Below, one piece after another: positions 48,735 through 61,218 of a DNA stretch of 64,000 nt (positions within the stretch are counted from its first letter, which is position 1; the number at the start of each line of letters is the position of its first letter). Source of the DNA: Dirofilaria immitis (lineage: Eukaryota; Nematoda; Chromadorea; Rhabditida; Onchocercidae); NCBI GenBank assembly GCA_024305405.1, contig JAKNDB010000068.1, forward strand, positions 11,269,501 through 11,333,500, read 5' to 3'. Made by a program: the position numbers and the translations under genes. The notes beneath the pieces were generated by a model. The model was given only the letters and a program-made list of their open reading frames with translations. It was not told the origin of the DNA and searched no databases.

Positions 48735-49294
48735 CCATTCATATATGTATGAGATTTAAATTATATATCAACAAATGACATAACTGTTTCTAAATAAAAA
48801 CTATTTCCATTGAAAGAAAAGAAACTTCCCTTGAACTACTTTGTATTTTATTCGCCTATATCCGAATTATTGCATTATAAATGATTAATAGTAAGTAATA
48901 TGAGACTTTCATACATCAATCGCAACTACAATCGCAATGAGAAATAAGTGAAAAATAAACCATCTTAAATCATTTCCAATCATCCCTTACTCGCTCCTAT
49001 ATATCTTTTCATTTAGCAATTCGATCGATTCATGCATGATATGAATGAATGAATGCATGGCATGCCATGAATAAACAACATGCATGCATATATGAATTAT
49101 AGACCAATATACATATATGTATGTCATCATACTTTAATATATTTTTGTATTATAAATTGTTTGGCTGATAAATTTTGCAACATGATGCAATACAAAATGC
49201 ACTTTGTTTGCACTAATGCTGATCATAAATGGAAATGTTATAAGGATATAATTCATATATGCGTTACATATAGGCTATTACTTATCATACTTAT

Positions 49295-49670
49295 ATGATA
49301 AGGATAAGGAAATATAGGGACGATGAATTATCAGTGTTATTTCAAACAAATTACATCCCTATAATAAATGAACCTTCATTATATGGTATCTCTCTGATAT
49401 CTTCTCAATATGGATCATTGAAAAGAAATTCGTCGGCAAAAAATATGACAAGAAATGAAAGAATGTATTTACTTTGTCGATGTTTATCTATCACAGCAAT
49501 GTCATTCAAATGTATTACATGCTGTACTTCTATCAACCTTCAATGAGTCAAAAATCTACCGGAAAACTTCCCACGTAAAGAAAGCAACGATTGAAATGGT
49601 TGACATCACCAGTCACGCTGTTCCTTGTTGGATGGATGAAATAGAGCAATACAAACAGGAGAGACAATGA
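49295..49670 (+). other. ORF-dense island, hypothetical
   Basis: Two overlapping frames are open and have coding-like composition. One begins MIRIRKYRDDELSVLFQTNY and runs to 49546; the other begins MKECIYFVDVYLSQQCHSNV at 49455 and ends ...VPCWMDEIEQYKQERQ at 49670. No splice sites or known motif are evident. A homopolymer error near 49453-49460 could join them, but that needs more than one missing base. Either a small lineage-specific gene or chance. Confidence 0.22.
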
Positions 49671-49887
49671 GAATAGAAGATTTGGATGAAATAGAAGAGT
49701 GTAAACAATTATTGATTATTTTTCAAGTTTCATTATTTCATCATAATCATAATATTCCCCGATGAAATAGTATATTTGTGGCAGAATTTCTCGATGTAAA
49801 AAAGCGGGAAATTGAAGAGAAGACATTATGTTATCATCTTTTATTAAATGAATAGAAAGAGGGAGAGCGGGCAACGATAGCACAAAG

Positions 49888-49939
49888 AGAAATCGGAGGG
49901 AAGATCCCTCTTCCAGAAATCGGAGGAAGACCCTCTTCC
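49888..49939. repeat. 26-base imperfect tandem repeat
   Basis: AGAAATCGGAGGGAAGATCC then CTCTTCC is followed at once by a second copy with one G missing and a T to C-type difference. Confidence 0.8.
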
Positions 49940-50250
49940 CGGTATTTTTGTTGGGACAAAAATCTTTTCTCCATCAATCCCCGCTCTATTCTTGTAATTA
50001 TTGATACTTGCATATTTTCGGATGATCGCATTAAACAGTTTCTCATCAATTTTCAGAAAAACATTTCACAACTTTAACAGCTAGTAGTTCTACGTACATA
50101 TCATTAATCACAAAGATTCACAAAAGAATCACTTGAAAATTTGACCAAAAAAATGACAGTACATTGATGAATTGATAAATTGTATTCACATTTGATCAGT
50201 TGTGAATCAAAAATCAACAAATGAAAATATTAGTTAGTTGACGTCATACA

Positions 50251-50310
50251 TCTATCTATCTCTTCCCCTCCCCTCCCCCTCTCCCTTCCCTGCCTTTCCC
50301 CGCCACCTCC
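50251..50310. repeat. C-rich polypyrimidine tract
   Basis: About 60 bases almost without purines (TCTTCCCCTCCCCTCCCCCT and similar), the most C-rich stretch of the window. Overlapping minus-strand ORFs rich in GKGREGRGGGEG are artefacts of it. Confidence 0.85.
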
Positions 50311-50992
50311 ATTGGAATAATATGATAATACAATAATGATTGAATGTTATTATTCTCGAAACTTGGATGAAATAGTTTGAGTAGATTGAGGAAGAAAGAG
50401 GAAGAATTGTTGTTTGGTTGGTGAAATGATATAAGTTTACTGTTTTTCCTCTTTTTTTTCTCTTTAATTTCACTGGACCAAAGATTCACTCCTCAAAATT
50501 TTCGAGAATTGTTGACAATTGAAACAGGCAACAGTTGCTTTTGTTACTGGTGGCAATTGCATATGTTATTTAAAAAATGAGTAATGGTATGTTGAAGTAA
50601 AATAATATTTGTCTGAAATATTTTTCAAAACAAATTATTCAATTTTTTAGACCTTTCTTTTTCATCTTTCCTTTTTCAACAAATTGAAAATTATTTATTC
50701 TAAATTATCTGAAAGGGTAAACAAAATGCAATTTGACAATATCAAAAAAGATTCGATATATATATTCTATCTATGTGTTTTGAGAAAGAGGACAATTAAT
50801 TTGACATTTGAAAACAGGAAATAGTCTTTCGGGTATGTGGCAAAGAAGAAAATAAATTATCAGTTACAAATATATTTCAACGATTTTCTAATGAATTGTA
50901 ACTTTTCAAAGATCAAAATGATGTAATCTTGATTTTTGATACGACATCAATTGCAAAAAAAATGGATGATATTATATCATGTGTATATATAT

Positions 50993-51071
50993 ATGTGTGT
51001 ATGTATGTATGTATGTATGCATATGTATGTATGTATGTGTGTGTCTGTGTATGTGTATCTATGTATATGTA
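50993..51071. repeat. (TATG)n/(TG)n compound microsatellite
   Basis: Runs of TATG and TGTG. The overlapping plus-strand ORF (YVCMYVCMYAY...) is an artefact. Confidence 0.9.
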
Positions 51072-54000
51072 TTCGTTATCTTTTATTTTAAAAAAAAGGG
51101 AAAATTTTAAAAAACATAAATTAAGGGATTAAAAATTAAGTTTATTAATTTAATGAATATAATCCCTCGAAATAGTTATTTATATATATGAAATTTAAAT
51201 TTGTTTATATACAGAGAGTAACGGAATGTTCCATATATATATATGAGCTATTTATATATATCGAAATATACATCAAATCTTAATGCATTAATAGCATTTT
51301 TAAAAGCCATAAAATAGGATATGATGTTATCATATGAAGTAGAGAAATTATCAAACGATAAATAGAGATATTAATGTTTACATTTTGCTATCTTGATAAG
51401 ATGATGCTATCATTGGTGATAAGGAAAAGAAAAATAGACATATTGAATATATAGATAAATAAATAAATAAATGCTAGCATGAAAAGAAGAATGGAATGAT
51501 TTAAATATTGACCATCTTATAATATACCAATTGTTGTATATAAATTATATACATTGTTTGTTTGTTTCAATGAAATTGATAAATGTAAGGAAAGATGTTG
51601 TTAACGACAGATATAAGTAAACAATCCAATATGGAACTTTAAAGATCTGATTTTTAGAATAAAATGCTGCTAATATTTTATAAATTTAAATAACATAAAC
51701 AAAATTAAAAAAATGAATTATTAATTATTGGACATATACTATAATCTTCTTTATAGATTATTGGGAATGTTTTGATGAATTGATGAAATATTGAAAAGAA
51801 GGAATAATAAGAATAAAGTTCGATGATGATACATCTTAAGAAGGGATGAAGATGAACGATAGCAAACTTAGATGTTCTGATTAAATATTCCTTACTTTTA
51901 TCAATATATCGATGAAATAGACTTCATTTCGAGTACTGAATGATAGTAAGTAAGAGAGCAAGGGAAATACTGCAAATTGTAAAGAGGGAAAAGTTGGGGA
52001 TAAAAGGTGACAGCAAAATACTACAATAAAGATGGAGATGAAATGATAGATCAAGTTTTCTACGAATAGAGCAGCATTACAAATTAAACATACTTCAGAT
52101 ATCCATGGAGAAATTATAGAGGATATGCTCGATGTTATTCGATAAGACTCGTAGGCAAAAAAAAAAAAAAGAAAACAAGCACATAGAGACATGTGTCATT
52201 AAAGAGATCTTCGATCTTTAGCAACTTCGTAAATCAACTTGACGACGATAGTAATCTATAATGAAAGGGATATAATTATTTAATTTACTAAGAGAATTTT
52301 CAGATTTACCTCAACAAAACTTTATCATAACAATTTGATATTTCTTTCCATTTTTAATAATATATTTATGCAAATTATTATTAAATTTTTAATATTAAAA
52401 TGAATTCAATCGATAATATTGCTATATTATTTTAAATTATCGTGAAATAATTGTGCAATATATTTAATTAGATGTAATTAAGATTTAAAAATAAAATCAA
52501 AATATATATAATATATTAATAGAAAAAATGAAAGGAAGTCCAGATGAAGATTTAAAAATAAATTAATTATAATTATATGATAGATATTAAATTGATAAAG
52601 GATGAAATCAAATGAAACATTCTAATGATTAAAAAGTTATACAAGAAGTGCCTAAAAAAAAAAACTCGTATAAAAAGTATTTTGTTTATGCGTAAAATTT
52701 TATCAATGATATCGCTGATATCAATCATATAATAATTTTTATTGGAAAATTCTATGTAAGCAAAAAAATATCAGTATATAATATTAGTGTATTGCTTTGT
52801 CTTTTTAATTCGATCAAATTTTTCCCATTTATTTGTTGCATAATAAATATGTAATATTTAGCAATTAAAGAGTAATTGAAAAGTTAATTAATCTCCGATA
52901 GACAGATTATTCTATCATTCTATCATATAATAATATGATTATCAGAACATGATACTCTGTATACTTCGTGCAAAGATGTTGTTATTTATCATTCCTAATC
53001 AATTATTAATACGAACAAATTACTATTTATAAAAGAATAGCATTGTACATTTCGGATATTCTAAGTTGTTTGGTTTATCATGATTATTTCATTTATTAAT
53101 TGAAAAAATAATGAAAAACTTTTTCCTTCTCAATCATTTATAATTTATTTTTCAATTTTTGATCTATAAATAATAATTATTTTTCCTGCTTTTATTAACT
53201 GCAAAGATTTCAATAAATTTGAAAATTTTAGAAAATATATAGCAATATAAAAGAGCAATATATTATAGTGTAAGAAGAAAGTAAAAAATCTTGGAATGAT
53301 CATCGCTTACATCAACCTATTTTTTTCAGATAATTACCACATTACTATGAAATTTGCATGTCGTATCATATTTTTACAGATTTATAGAAACGAAACGTAG
53401 GAAATCTTTTAGGATTATATTCGAACAACTAAATTATATGAATAAGATCAAGTAATATCATACATAAAACGAAATTGAAGAAGTTTCAAGTTTTTAAATA
53501 TCATTTATCTTTTTTTTTTTTTTCAGAAAGGATTTTATTTTAAAATTTTGAAAATATTTAACGTCTCAGTTTCAAATTATGAAACTTTGCTAAATCATTC
53601 CTTCTTATATCTATTATCTTTTTATTCCTAAATTGTATTAAATAAAGCCAAAACTAATAGTGAAAAACAAATAAAACAATTAAACCCTAAATTGTTGTAA
53701 TTTTATTTCATAAATATCCATATTTTATAAAAAGCAATCCCTAAATGCTATTCCATTAAAATTCATCAAAGTTCAGTTTCGGAACTGACTGGATAGTTGT
53801 TGGAATATAATCCTAAAATACAAATTATTAAATCTACTAAAGTTGTTGTTACATGTATATATTATTTGTTAATGAATTTACCTAAATATTTTGCTTTATA
53901 AGATGTTTCATATCATAGCAGAAATGGATAGATAACAAAAGCATATGATACCTGATGTAAAATAAATTTTAGAAATTAAAATAATTTTTATAATGACCAA

Positions 54001-57000
54001 TTTTTAATCTGAAACGAGAAAATAAGAAAAATGAAAGGAAGGAATTTCGCTCTAATTTTGACTTTTGTCTATGAAAAAGTCATTAAGATAGTAATGATTT
54101 GTTGAAGGTGAATAAATGGAAAAATCTTTAATTTCAATAAATTAAATCTTTCAATTGTAAAATTTCCGTTCATTTCGATGATGTCATATAATTTTTTACA
54201 GCGTTCAAATTTCGTGAAATTTCCATTCTTTAGAAACTTCAAAATTCTAATCTTTGATTTTATACTTCGTTTTTCCTTGACATTGTTTTGTAATTTTCAC
54301 TTTCTTCAAATAAAATTTTAGAATCCTATAGTTTTAAAATTTCGGGTATATCACTTATTAAATGATTACTTGATAAGATGTGCATTTGTTATTTTACTTG
54401 AAGTATCCAAAGAAGGCAATAAATAAGTGACAATTAAGAAGTCGAGAGTCGAATTACAATAATTCATGCCGCAAATTTCAATTAAAATTAACAAAATTTT
54501 CTACTACTGAATTATCTACTGATCTAGTAATAACAATTATTTGCTGCAAAAGAATAGAATTGAAAGTGTTATCGTAAATATTTCATTCCACCATTGAGGT
54601 TCTTTCTCAGTATATTAATTTACAATGATAAGAAAGTATCTGTGATATTTCATTTGATTTCAGCGGAACAAATTGTAACGAAAATTGTGATAAAATTTAT
54701 AAACAATAATAATGAGAGAAGAAAGGTATTTATGATTTTAGATTATTATAGAACTGATACTGCTTTTAAATCACTTTCTTTTCTATTTCCATTTAAGTTT
54801 TATGACTTAGATGGTCTAAAATTATAGCTGAATTTTGATTCTGACATCAAATAGCGACAACATTAAAATTAAGTGTGCGAAAAAAAAATTTTAATTATCA
54901 TTTATTCGATACAAATTAGTCTTTGATAAAGTGAATAATAATAGTTTGGAAGGCATCAATTATTCTTCTATCATTTTATCGTGATATATTATCCAGAATT
55001 TATTTTATTTCATTTCTTTGTTTGCTTCTATTTGGAAAAAATATATGAGAAAAAATTAATAGAATTTGATTAAACTTAATTTTGATAATTTGAATAAAGA
55101 AAATTTTTTGCGCTTAAATTATTAGCCTTAACAGCTCTTATCAAACCTTTTTAATTTTACATTTTCTTTTTGACATTTCAAGGATTTCCTTCTTGAAAGA
55201 AAAATGTTGTCGATTACTTATAATTTGTCATAAAATAATTGGCATTTTCTTTTCTTTCACTTTTATCAGATAATGTACTTTTTGATTTAAAATTTAAAAG
55301 CAAATTGGCGGAATTATTTCGAAAATGACATATTTTTTTAATAAAAAGAAAAAAGAAAAAAGTAGAAATAATAAGAAAAAATGTTTTCTTCAAAAAAAAA
55401 GTGACAAATGTTGAATGAATCATTTTTGATAATTGTCAAGGAAATGCCTAAATTGAATTAAAGTGGATGGATCATCATGATACAATAAATGAACATATCC
55501 TTTTTATAAAAGCGATTTTAAATCGCTCCTGCTTACCGTAATTAAATAAAATTTGCAATATGATCGCTCGTATTGCTCGCAATTTCATCGAAATTTCTCT
55601 CTAACCAAATTGTTTTCTCTGATTGGAGAATTTCCACAATGTATTCGTAACATAATTCTCAGTTATGATTGTAAATCATTGATGATTAAGGAAAAAGAAG
55701 AAAGCTTTTCTTCATTCATTCGATTAAATGGACGCGATGAAAATAAAGTAGATGATATCGAATAAATTGTATCTTAAATAAAGATAATATGTGGTAACGT
55801 AAATCACGAAAGTATTTTTCACATAGTTAAGAGATTACAATTGCGATTAAAATTATGTTTGAAATCATTACAAGTATTGGTTAAAGAAGAATGGCTCAGA
55901 ATCAAAACAACTTAGGACTGAATCAATCAACTATTGAGTCTTTTATTTTAATTCAAATAACTCAATTTTTACATCAATTACTGGTTATTTGTAAATATAT
56001 TCTCCTTTGTAATAATATTATCAAATCATCAATAATTAAGCTAGAAAAGAAAAAGGGAAATAAATGTCTTCGAACTTTTTTCCTTAAAAATGTCTATAGC
56101 TAGAAATTATTATTTCATTTAAATCTCGGGAAAATATTTATCCGATCAAACTTACAGATACTAAAAATTAATTTTAACAAAAACAAAAACACAGAGAGTC
56201 AATATTTCTAACTTATAGATGTGAAACTATGATAATCAATATACAAAGGCAATGCATCATAATGAATTGAAACAGCTATAAAAATATTACATCACAACGG
56301 ACTAATCATGGGTAAAAGTTTTCGATCATAAATCCAAGCATGAAAAACAGAAAAACTTAAGACAAATGCGAAATGAAATGCTCTATCTCAACCTTTTATT
56401 AATGCAAAACTAGTTAAATTAAGTTTTCATATAAATTTAATCCAGATTTTTTCTACCATCCTTTTCTTTTCTTTTATTTTTTTCATTTACCTTCCATAGT
56501 CTTTTGAGAACAGTTAAAATCGAATTTACAATTATTATTATTATTTTGATTGTAACAGCCGAATTTAAAAATAATATAATATATTTATAATCAATCGGTG
56601 ATTTTAAAAATGCCTTGGAATTCCTGCCAAATTTGAAAACTGTGGTCTAATCGAAAGTTAATGCTACCGGTTTCCAACTCATTACAACTTTGAAGTATTG
56701 ATGTGAAGATGATAAGGATTGGTTGAATATTTACAGATAAAGAAAATCAGATCTTCTTTTCAAAAAAAAATTCTGCTGGAAAATTGATAAATAAGCGGTT
56801 TATTGTGCATAAAGAAGAATAAGAATATATATCATCATCACCAATACTTCAAGTAGTCAGCTAATTTTATGAAACATTATTCGAATTTTTTAGGTTTATA
56901 AATTTGACGTATGATAGATTGTTATTGCATTTATTGATTTATTCAAAATTCTAAATTTTCTCAATTTTTTTATTTGATTATATAGATGCATATGTTAAAA

Positions 57001-58950
57001 ATTGATTTCATTTTAAATTATAACAGTAAACAACCTTTTATTAGCTAAATAATATCAATAAATTTCAAGAAAAAAAAGCATAGATATATGTGTTGGGAAA
57101 CTTTACGAATAATCAAAAAGCAAATTTCTAATAAAAAGCAAAATAAAAAGTTCGGGTAAAGTGAAAAACTACAGTGACCGATATTCAGATATGATGATAA
57201 ATGGAATACCTCTTATAATGGCTTAAAATAATCATGAAAATTAAAATATTAAAATTGGTTCGTCCAATTACAATTCAAAATCCCTTTTTCATTTTCATCA
57301 ACCATTTTTGCCATATAATCAATATGTAATCAATGAAAGACAAAAAATAAAGCAATTCGTATAATCAATCCTTCGGATGAATTATCATCTGTTGAAGTGC
57401 GTAAATGCTAATCTTTGCAAAAAACCTTTCGTAATCCTCCTTTTCATGCCTAAGCCAACTAACATGCTGCTTGAATTTTTTACTGCATATATTAGAAATT
57501 TTTACGTTAATATATTCGATTATGCTTTTTAGATTTCCATGTTGACTGAATTCTTTATCTTCTCATGCAATGAACATCTTCAAATTGCTGAAATAATTGA
57601 ATCCTCTGCGACAGTTGTTGAATGTGAATGATTTCTCTTATCTTACTTCAGACTGCTGCGATCATTGAATCCCCATCGGCTGAGATCATCGAATCCCCAC
57701 CGAATATTTATTTTTCTACTTTTCACATATCTAATTAATGTTTTCATATGTATGTACTATGCGATGTTCCTGTCATGTAGAACATATTTGAATAATTTTT
57801 CATCTTATATGTCTCACTATGCGATTGTAGATTGGAAGAACATTCAAATTACTCACCGTGTTACTGAGATGGGAGAAAAAATTATTTATCGTATAATATT
57901 AATACGGTACAGAATATCATTTAAAGGGGAATACATTGGTCGAGTAAACATGCAATAGATTTTATTTATTCTATTCCCACTCAATTTAGCATATTCAATT
58001 CTGATATTGAATAATATCAATAATGAGGATTGCTGACTACATAATAGTAATAACAATGATAATTATTATTTGTAAATGAATTTTGCTAAAATTTTATCAT
58101 CGTTTCACAAAATTTATCTTATCATCAGCATTAAGATAAGCAGAAAAAATCTATCATGACATTAATATGATATAGAATATCATTTAAACAATTTAAATTT
58201 CAATCCATACTTTTTTCATCGTAATGAACTTTGAATAGATTTAGATATGTTTATTTCCATTTTTCTTTTTCCTGTTGATTTCTTTTAAATACAACGTTTT
58301 TTTTTTTACCTTTTTTAAATATTTCCACATGGACATCTTATTTCAATCTACAATGATTCTTCTTCATTTCGAAATATTTCTAAACCCTGATGAATCTTAA
58401 ATATTCTTTCTAAATACCATTCTGAAAGCAGTGATAAGCAGATAATTTGTATCAATGAATTATAATAAGGTGAGGTTATAACTAATATGAATATAGAAAA
58501 AAAAATCATTGTATAAAAGAATAGCTACAGGACAAGGAGCAGGCAAGTTTCAGATTTATTGTGAAGGGAGAGAGGACTGAAGGTATTGATGTAGCATAAA
58601 TTTCGATAAATGATAGGATGGTTATGGTTAATGTGTCATTTTGAAAGTAATGACATGTGGTAAGATAAAGCAATAGATGTCAAAAATTGGTGTGTAAGGG
58701 AATAGCTGTGAGGTATATGCGTAAGTTCGAAATCTGATATTTAGGGAATAGGAGAAGCAAGCAGTAGAAATAAATTATCATTTTTCTGCTATCTAATTAA
58801 TTATATTCATACCATCGAAATTGTTGAAGTAGAGAGGAGGAGGAGATGAAAGATAAGAACTTCTACTATAATGGGGTGTAGATAGATGTTCAGTTAGTTA
58901 TTGGCTTCTTGGTATTGCTTTTTTCATTCATCAATACCTCAATTTGTTAG

Positions 58951-59044
58951 ATAACTATTCATCTCAGAGCTGGCAGATAACTATTCATCTCAGAGCTGGC
59001 AGGCGGAAATTAACTATTCATCTTAGAGTTGGCAAGCGGAAATT
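58951..59044. repeat. Three-copy tandem repeat (26-34-base unit)
   Basis: TAACTATTCATCTCAGAGCT then GGCAG occurs at 58951, 58977 and, diverged (TTAGAGTTGGCAAG), at 59011. Copies 2 and 3 carry a GCGGAAAT extension that copy 1 lacks. Confidence 0.85.
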
Positions 59045-60717
59045 GTATGTACTAGCAATATGAGCAATATCAGTGGCGTATTGTAAAAGCAGAATGATTC
59101 AAATATTTTCGTCGAATTTTAATATATATTTTTGTTATTTTCTCTGTAATAATGCTTAAATTAGTTTTCTATAATTTGATAATTAGTTCATTTATCAACA
59201 CTGAATATTCGAAATCATAAGAAGCGAACTCTGTTTTTGAAATTTAAAAGGCTGATAATATCATTTGCTTATTATGTGATAAGAAGCGAGTGTGGTATAG
59301 CAATTTAATTGATATGTTTGTAGCGAAGTGGTAGCAGTTCATGGGCTATCCGTACTAACTTCAACATACAAGTCGTCTACATAAAATTTTTCCTTTCATT
59401 TTTGTTTTGCCGAAAATTTTTAACTTATCAAACAGAAATTTTGTGGGAGGATACTTAGCTATGTTTGACGGGATTATGAAGGTTCCTTGAGCACTTATTA
59501 GGATAAACAATGGCAGATTTGAAATGAAATACTATCCATCCTTCTGTGAAAAATAATAAGTGATGAGTCATTTTTTCAGCATCGCGACTATGTAACCAAT
59601 TGAAATCAATGGGAGACATGGACTAGAACGACAGCGATGAAAACTAGCTATTTTCTCCATTTACTCTCTATTTTCTTTATTGACTTTCACGATAAATTTG
59701 ACTTCTCTCTGAATGTGAAACTTCTTCATGAAGACATTATGTAACTACATATTTTAAATCTTTTTAAAAATTTTCAATTCTGTTCACAATTTCCTACTAT
59801 GATATTTCTGATGTTTTTATGGTAAAGAAACTTAATATAGTATTTTCAAGGACATTTGGTTGGATGAAAAGATATAACTCATGAAAATTTGATCATCTTA
59901 TTTGTTACTTTGTGTTTCGGATCATCTTTTAATTCATATAACGCCATCGCCGACCTTCTTTAATCGTGACTAAAGGGATCGGATCGAAATTTTCTGAGTG
60001 GTCACATTCATATCTTGTTTATGAATGATTGCATTTCTTTAGTTGTTCATGGTTAGGTTTGATTTCTTGAAGTTTTTTGAATTATGTAAGTATCTTGGGG
60101 ATTAATTATAATATAAAAATCCCAAAATGAATAATTCACTAATGAAATCTTAATCTAATCGAAATTCTCAAATTAATTTAAATAAATCAAATTATACTTT
60201 GCGTGACTCATTATCTAAAATAAACAAATATTACAGTGCCTATTATAGCGAATCATTTATCGAATTTCCTCTTTGTCCCCTGTAACAAAGTTTAAAGAAT
60301 TGTAATCTGTACTAATTTTCTGGAATGTTGTAACGACCGAAGCTTTGTATATGTTTGAATATTGTCTATCTCTTATTCTTTATTCTAATAATTAAACCGT
60401 TCGCATAACCGATTAATGTATGATAAGTCATCACCCACTACAAAAACCAAGGATCACCGAAACCAAGGAAAAATCAAGAAAAACCAAGGATACAAAAATG
60501 AGCTTCCCATGGTCAAATGACATGTTTTGAGCACTGGTTATTCAGTCAAACAATATCAGTGGTTATTTATTGTTTCCGCTCTCATTTTATTTGGTTATTC
60601 AATCTGGTTCCACTTCGGCTGTCAATCTTATTCTCATCCGTCATTTAGGTCTTTGTATTTCCTTTATTCAACGTAATTATTATCGAACAAAACTTATCAA
60701 TCGACATGTTTAGAGGA

Positions 60718-60739
60718 GGTTTAATTATTCAAGTTTGAG
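60718..60739 (+). other. SL1 spliced-leader-like 22-mer without donor site
   Basis: The 22 bases match the nematode SL1 exon at 20 of 22 positions: the two differences are adjacent (TT for CC at positions 11-12). The next bases are ACCAC, not the GT of an SL RNA donor. An Sm-like AATTTTTC is at 60787-60794. It is therefore either a degenerate SL RNA gene or the 5' end of a retro-inserted trans-spliced transcript; no poly(A) tract or duplicated flank was found to decide. Confidence 0.55.
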
Positions 60740-61197
60740 ACCACAAAAAGAAAGTTATTTCTCCATTGTATCTTCCATCAAGAAGCAATTTTTCTATATA
60801 TTTAATTGCAACCAATTTGAGAAAGATTTGAGTTCAAAAACACTGCTGAAATATGATCCAGTAGTAATTGGAAAAGTATGATATATGTTTATTTTCTTAA
60901 AAAATTATATTATTGACATAAATAGAAAAAATTATACCACTCGGTATTATTATTAATTATTAGTAAAGAATTCTATTATCATATGAACAAATTATATTTG
61001 GTATGATTTTTATAGTTCCAACAATATAGATTTCAAAGAAACGATTTAAAAATATTATTCCATATTGTTAATTTTAGGTTACTTAAAGTGATTTTCTAGT
61101 TTTTAGGCTATTTACAGTAATTTTCTTATTCATTTTCTTATCATGTTTAAATTAAAACCTTGATAGTTGAAAAACTTATATGAAATCAGATGAATTT

Positions 61198-61203
61198 TTT
61201 ATT
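61198..61203 (-). terminator. AATAAA poly(A) signal of the acid phosphatase gene
   Basis: AATAAA on the minus strand, 15 bases after the stop codon at 61219-61221. Confidence 0.65.
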
Positions 61204-61218
61204 GTATGGTATCTTCTT

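Larger units (their letters stand above)
47747..61218. other. Long sparse region between PEPCK and acid phosphatase genes
   Basis: About 13.5 kb with no gene I can name. It contains large ATAC and TATG microsatellites, a C-rich pyrimidine tract, an ORF-dense island at 49295-49670, two short tandem repeats and an SL1-like 22-mer. The stretch 58.4-60.7 kb is somewhat less AT-rich and may hold decayed mobile DNA, but no domain is recognisable. Confidence 0.5.

Noticed and set aside
50252..50489. Minus-strand ORFs rich in GKGREGRGGGEG
   Set aside because: Translation of the C-rich tract; no motif or splice context.
57541..57720. Repeated IIESP-like peptide units (AEIIESSATVVE; AAIIESPSAEIIESPPN)
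   Set aside because: Very short frames with stops between them and no usable donor; perhaps a local duplication, not a supportable gene.
59331..59400. Possible tRNA-like stretch (GTAGCGAAGTGGTAGCAG)
   Set aside because: No cloverleaf arms or B-box could be matched on either strand.
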